A stretch of 64,000 nt of DNA, from contig MPNW01000507.1 of NCBI GenBank assembly GCA_011800805.1, positions 34,148 to 98,147 of the forward strand, in the 5' to 3' direction. The stretch is from Hirudo medicinalis (lineage: Eukaryota > Annelida > Clitellata > Hirudinida > Hirudinidae). Positions 63,343 through 64,000 of this stretch are shown piece after piece. The translations under genes were made by a program, and so were the position numbers. Positions within the stretch are counted from its first letter, which is position 1. Each line of letters opens with the position of its first letter. The notes below the pieces were generated by a model, which saw nothing but the letters and a program-made list of their open reading frames with translations, searched no databases and was not told the origin of the DNA.

Positions 63343-63771
63343 AACAGACCCCCTCAGGGCAGTCGAATTTTGTTCATAATTCGATAAACCCGCCAACACA
63401 AGGCGCCCTCTTGCTTTTGGAAGGAAATTGAATTTCTCTTTCCATTGGAAAACAGCAACAACGTTGGAAAAACAAAAAACAACAACAACAACAACAACTT
63501 GCCAGTATTCATGGTTTTTGTCAACAAGGACCTAATCGCCCTTAATAATTTAAAATTATAATAACAAGAATAATAATAACAGCAACGACAACCATAATAA
63601 TAATCATTATCTTTACCATCGTCGTCGTCGTCGTCATTATCGTCGTACTCATCATCATCATATCGTCGTCGTCCTGTTCTTTGTCAATTCATTAGTGGGC
63701 CGAAGTTCGGAATTCTTCATGGTGGAGATGGATTAAAAAAAGTGACCATTTTGTAACATCAAATCGCCGCC

Positions 63772-63872
63772 GCCGTCATCATCGTCATCGTCATCATCAT
63801 CATCATCGTCATCGTCATCGTCATCATCATCGTCATCGTCATCATCATCGTCATCGTCATCGTCACCATCAC
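63772..63872. repeat. (ATC)n array abutting a zinc-finger exon donor
   Basis: CATCGTCATCGTCATCATC-type repeat. Read on the minus strand it begins directly after the presumed GTGATG donor of the C2H2 exon. Confidence 0.8.
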
Positions 63873-64000
63873 AAAACTCTTTGGAGCAGAGTTCGCACTT
63901 GAATGGCCTCTCGTCGCTGTGCACCCTTTCGTGCGTTCTTAGGTGACTGCACTGCTTGAACCGCTTTTCGCAGTGCTGGCACTTGAACGGCCGATCGCCG
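63873..64000 (-). CDS. C2H2 zinc-finger protein, partial exon at window edge
   Basis: Reading from 64000 down the frame gives a linker GDRPFK, one complete finger (C-x2-C in [10 protein letters not shown], then H-x3-H in HLRTHERVH), the linker SDERPFK, and the first half of the next finger (CELCSKEF). A GTGATG donor at 63872 in phase 1 cuts inside the second finger; beyond it the frame is a repeat-coded poly-Asp. Classical fingers with TGEKP-like linkers bind DNA, so this is a likely transcription factor. The gene continues outside the window on its 5' side, and its 3' exons are presumably to the left or were not recognised. No orthologue can be named from one and a half fingers. Confidence 0.8.

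Larger units (their letters stand above)
62208..63872. other. Intergenic or intronic stretch dominated by trinucleotide repeats
   Basis: It contains (ATT)n near 62235-62320, the AATCAC array, (ATG)n near 62815-62870 and 62979-63010, (ATC)n at 63150-63342 and (ATC)n at 63772-63872. Poly-Asp, poly-His and poly-Met frames here are repeat artefacts. Confidence 0.7.

Overview
The window is animal (metazoan) nuclear DNA. Its genes are split by many small introns with GT..AG ends. The introns and intergenic DNA are AT-rich and packed with tri- and tetranucleotide microsatellites, and the recognisable proteins (YY1, WNK, muskelin, UBA3, MED22) are animal orthologues. The compact exons, very repetitive introns and protein divergence suggest an invertebrate, perhaps a lophotrochozoan such as an annelid or leech. 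That placement is inference; nothing in the window proves it. Two single N bases, each flanked by the same sequence on both sides, show that this is a draft shotgun assembly.

Layout, left to right: (1) 64-1629 (+), a five-exon YY1/Pleiohomeotic zinc-finger factor with a REPO segment. (2) 3175-34415 (-), a WNK kinase of about 3004 residues in 12 coding exons. Its kinase core lies in exons 1-6; two large introns (15279-26434 and 26611-33221) hold microsatellites, minisatellites and both N gaps, and the last exon alone encodes a 1873-residue Gln-rich tail. (3) 35680-40427 (-), a 15-exon gene for an unrecognised, probably helical protein of 743 residues. (4) 41225-42401 (+), a two-exon RING protein with a makorin-like RING and an unknown C-terminal region. 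(5) 43604-50669 (-), a 20-exon muskelin gene, head to head with (6) 51087-55712 (+), a 15-exon UBA3 gene. (7) 56259-56696 (+), intronless MED22. (8) 57913-58071 (+), a possible 52-residue membrane protein. (9) 60075-62207 (-), a two-exon coiled-coil protein. (10) 63873-64000 (-), part of a C2H2 zinc-finger gene running off the window. tRNA-derived SINE-like repeats lie at about 32410, 44420, 45756, 47770 and 59085.

The genes do not form a pathway. Three touch ubiquitin-type signalling: UBA3 activates NEDD8, muskelin belongs to the CTLH/GID ligase, and the RING protein is a likely E3. Two are transcription proteins (YY1, MED22). WNK controls ion transport and cell volume through OSR1/SPAK kinases. 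Exon boundaries were derived by hand from splice signals, reading phase and remembered family sequences. In every multi-exon model the exon phases join and the total length is a multiple of three, so these models are well supported. The weakest joins are the 3' end of WNK exon 9 and the donor of the muskelin CTLH exon.
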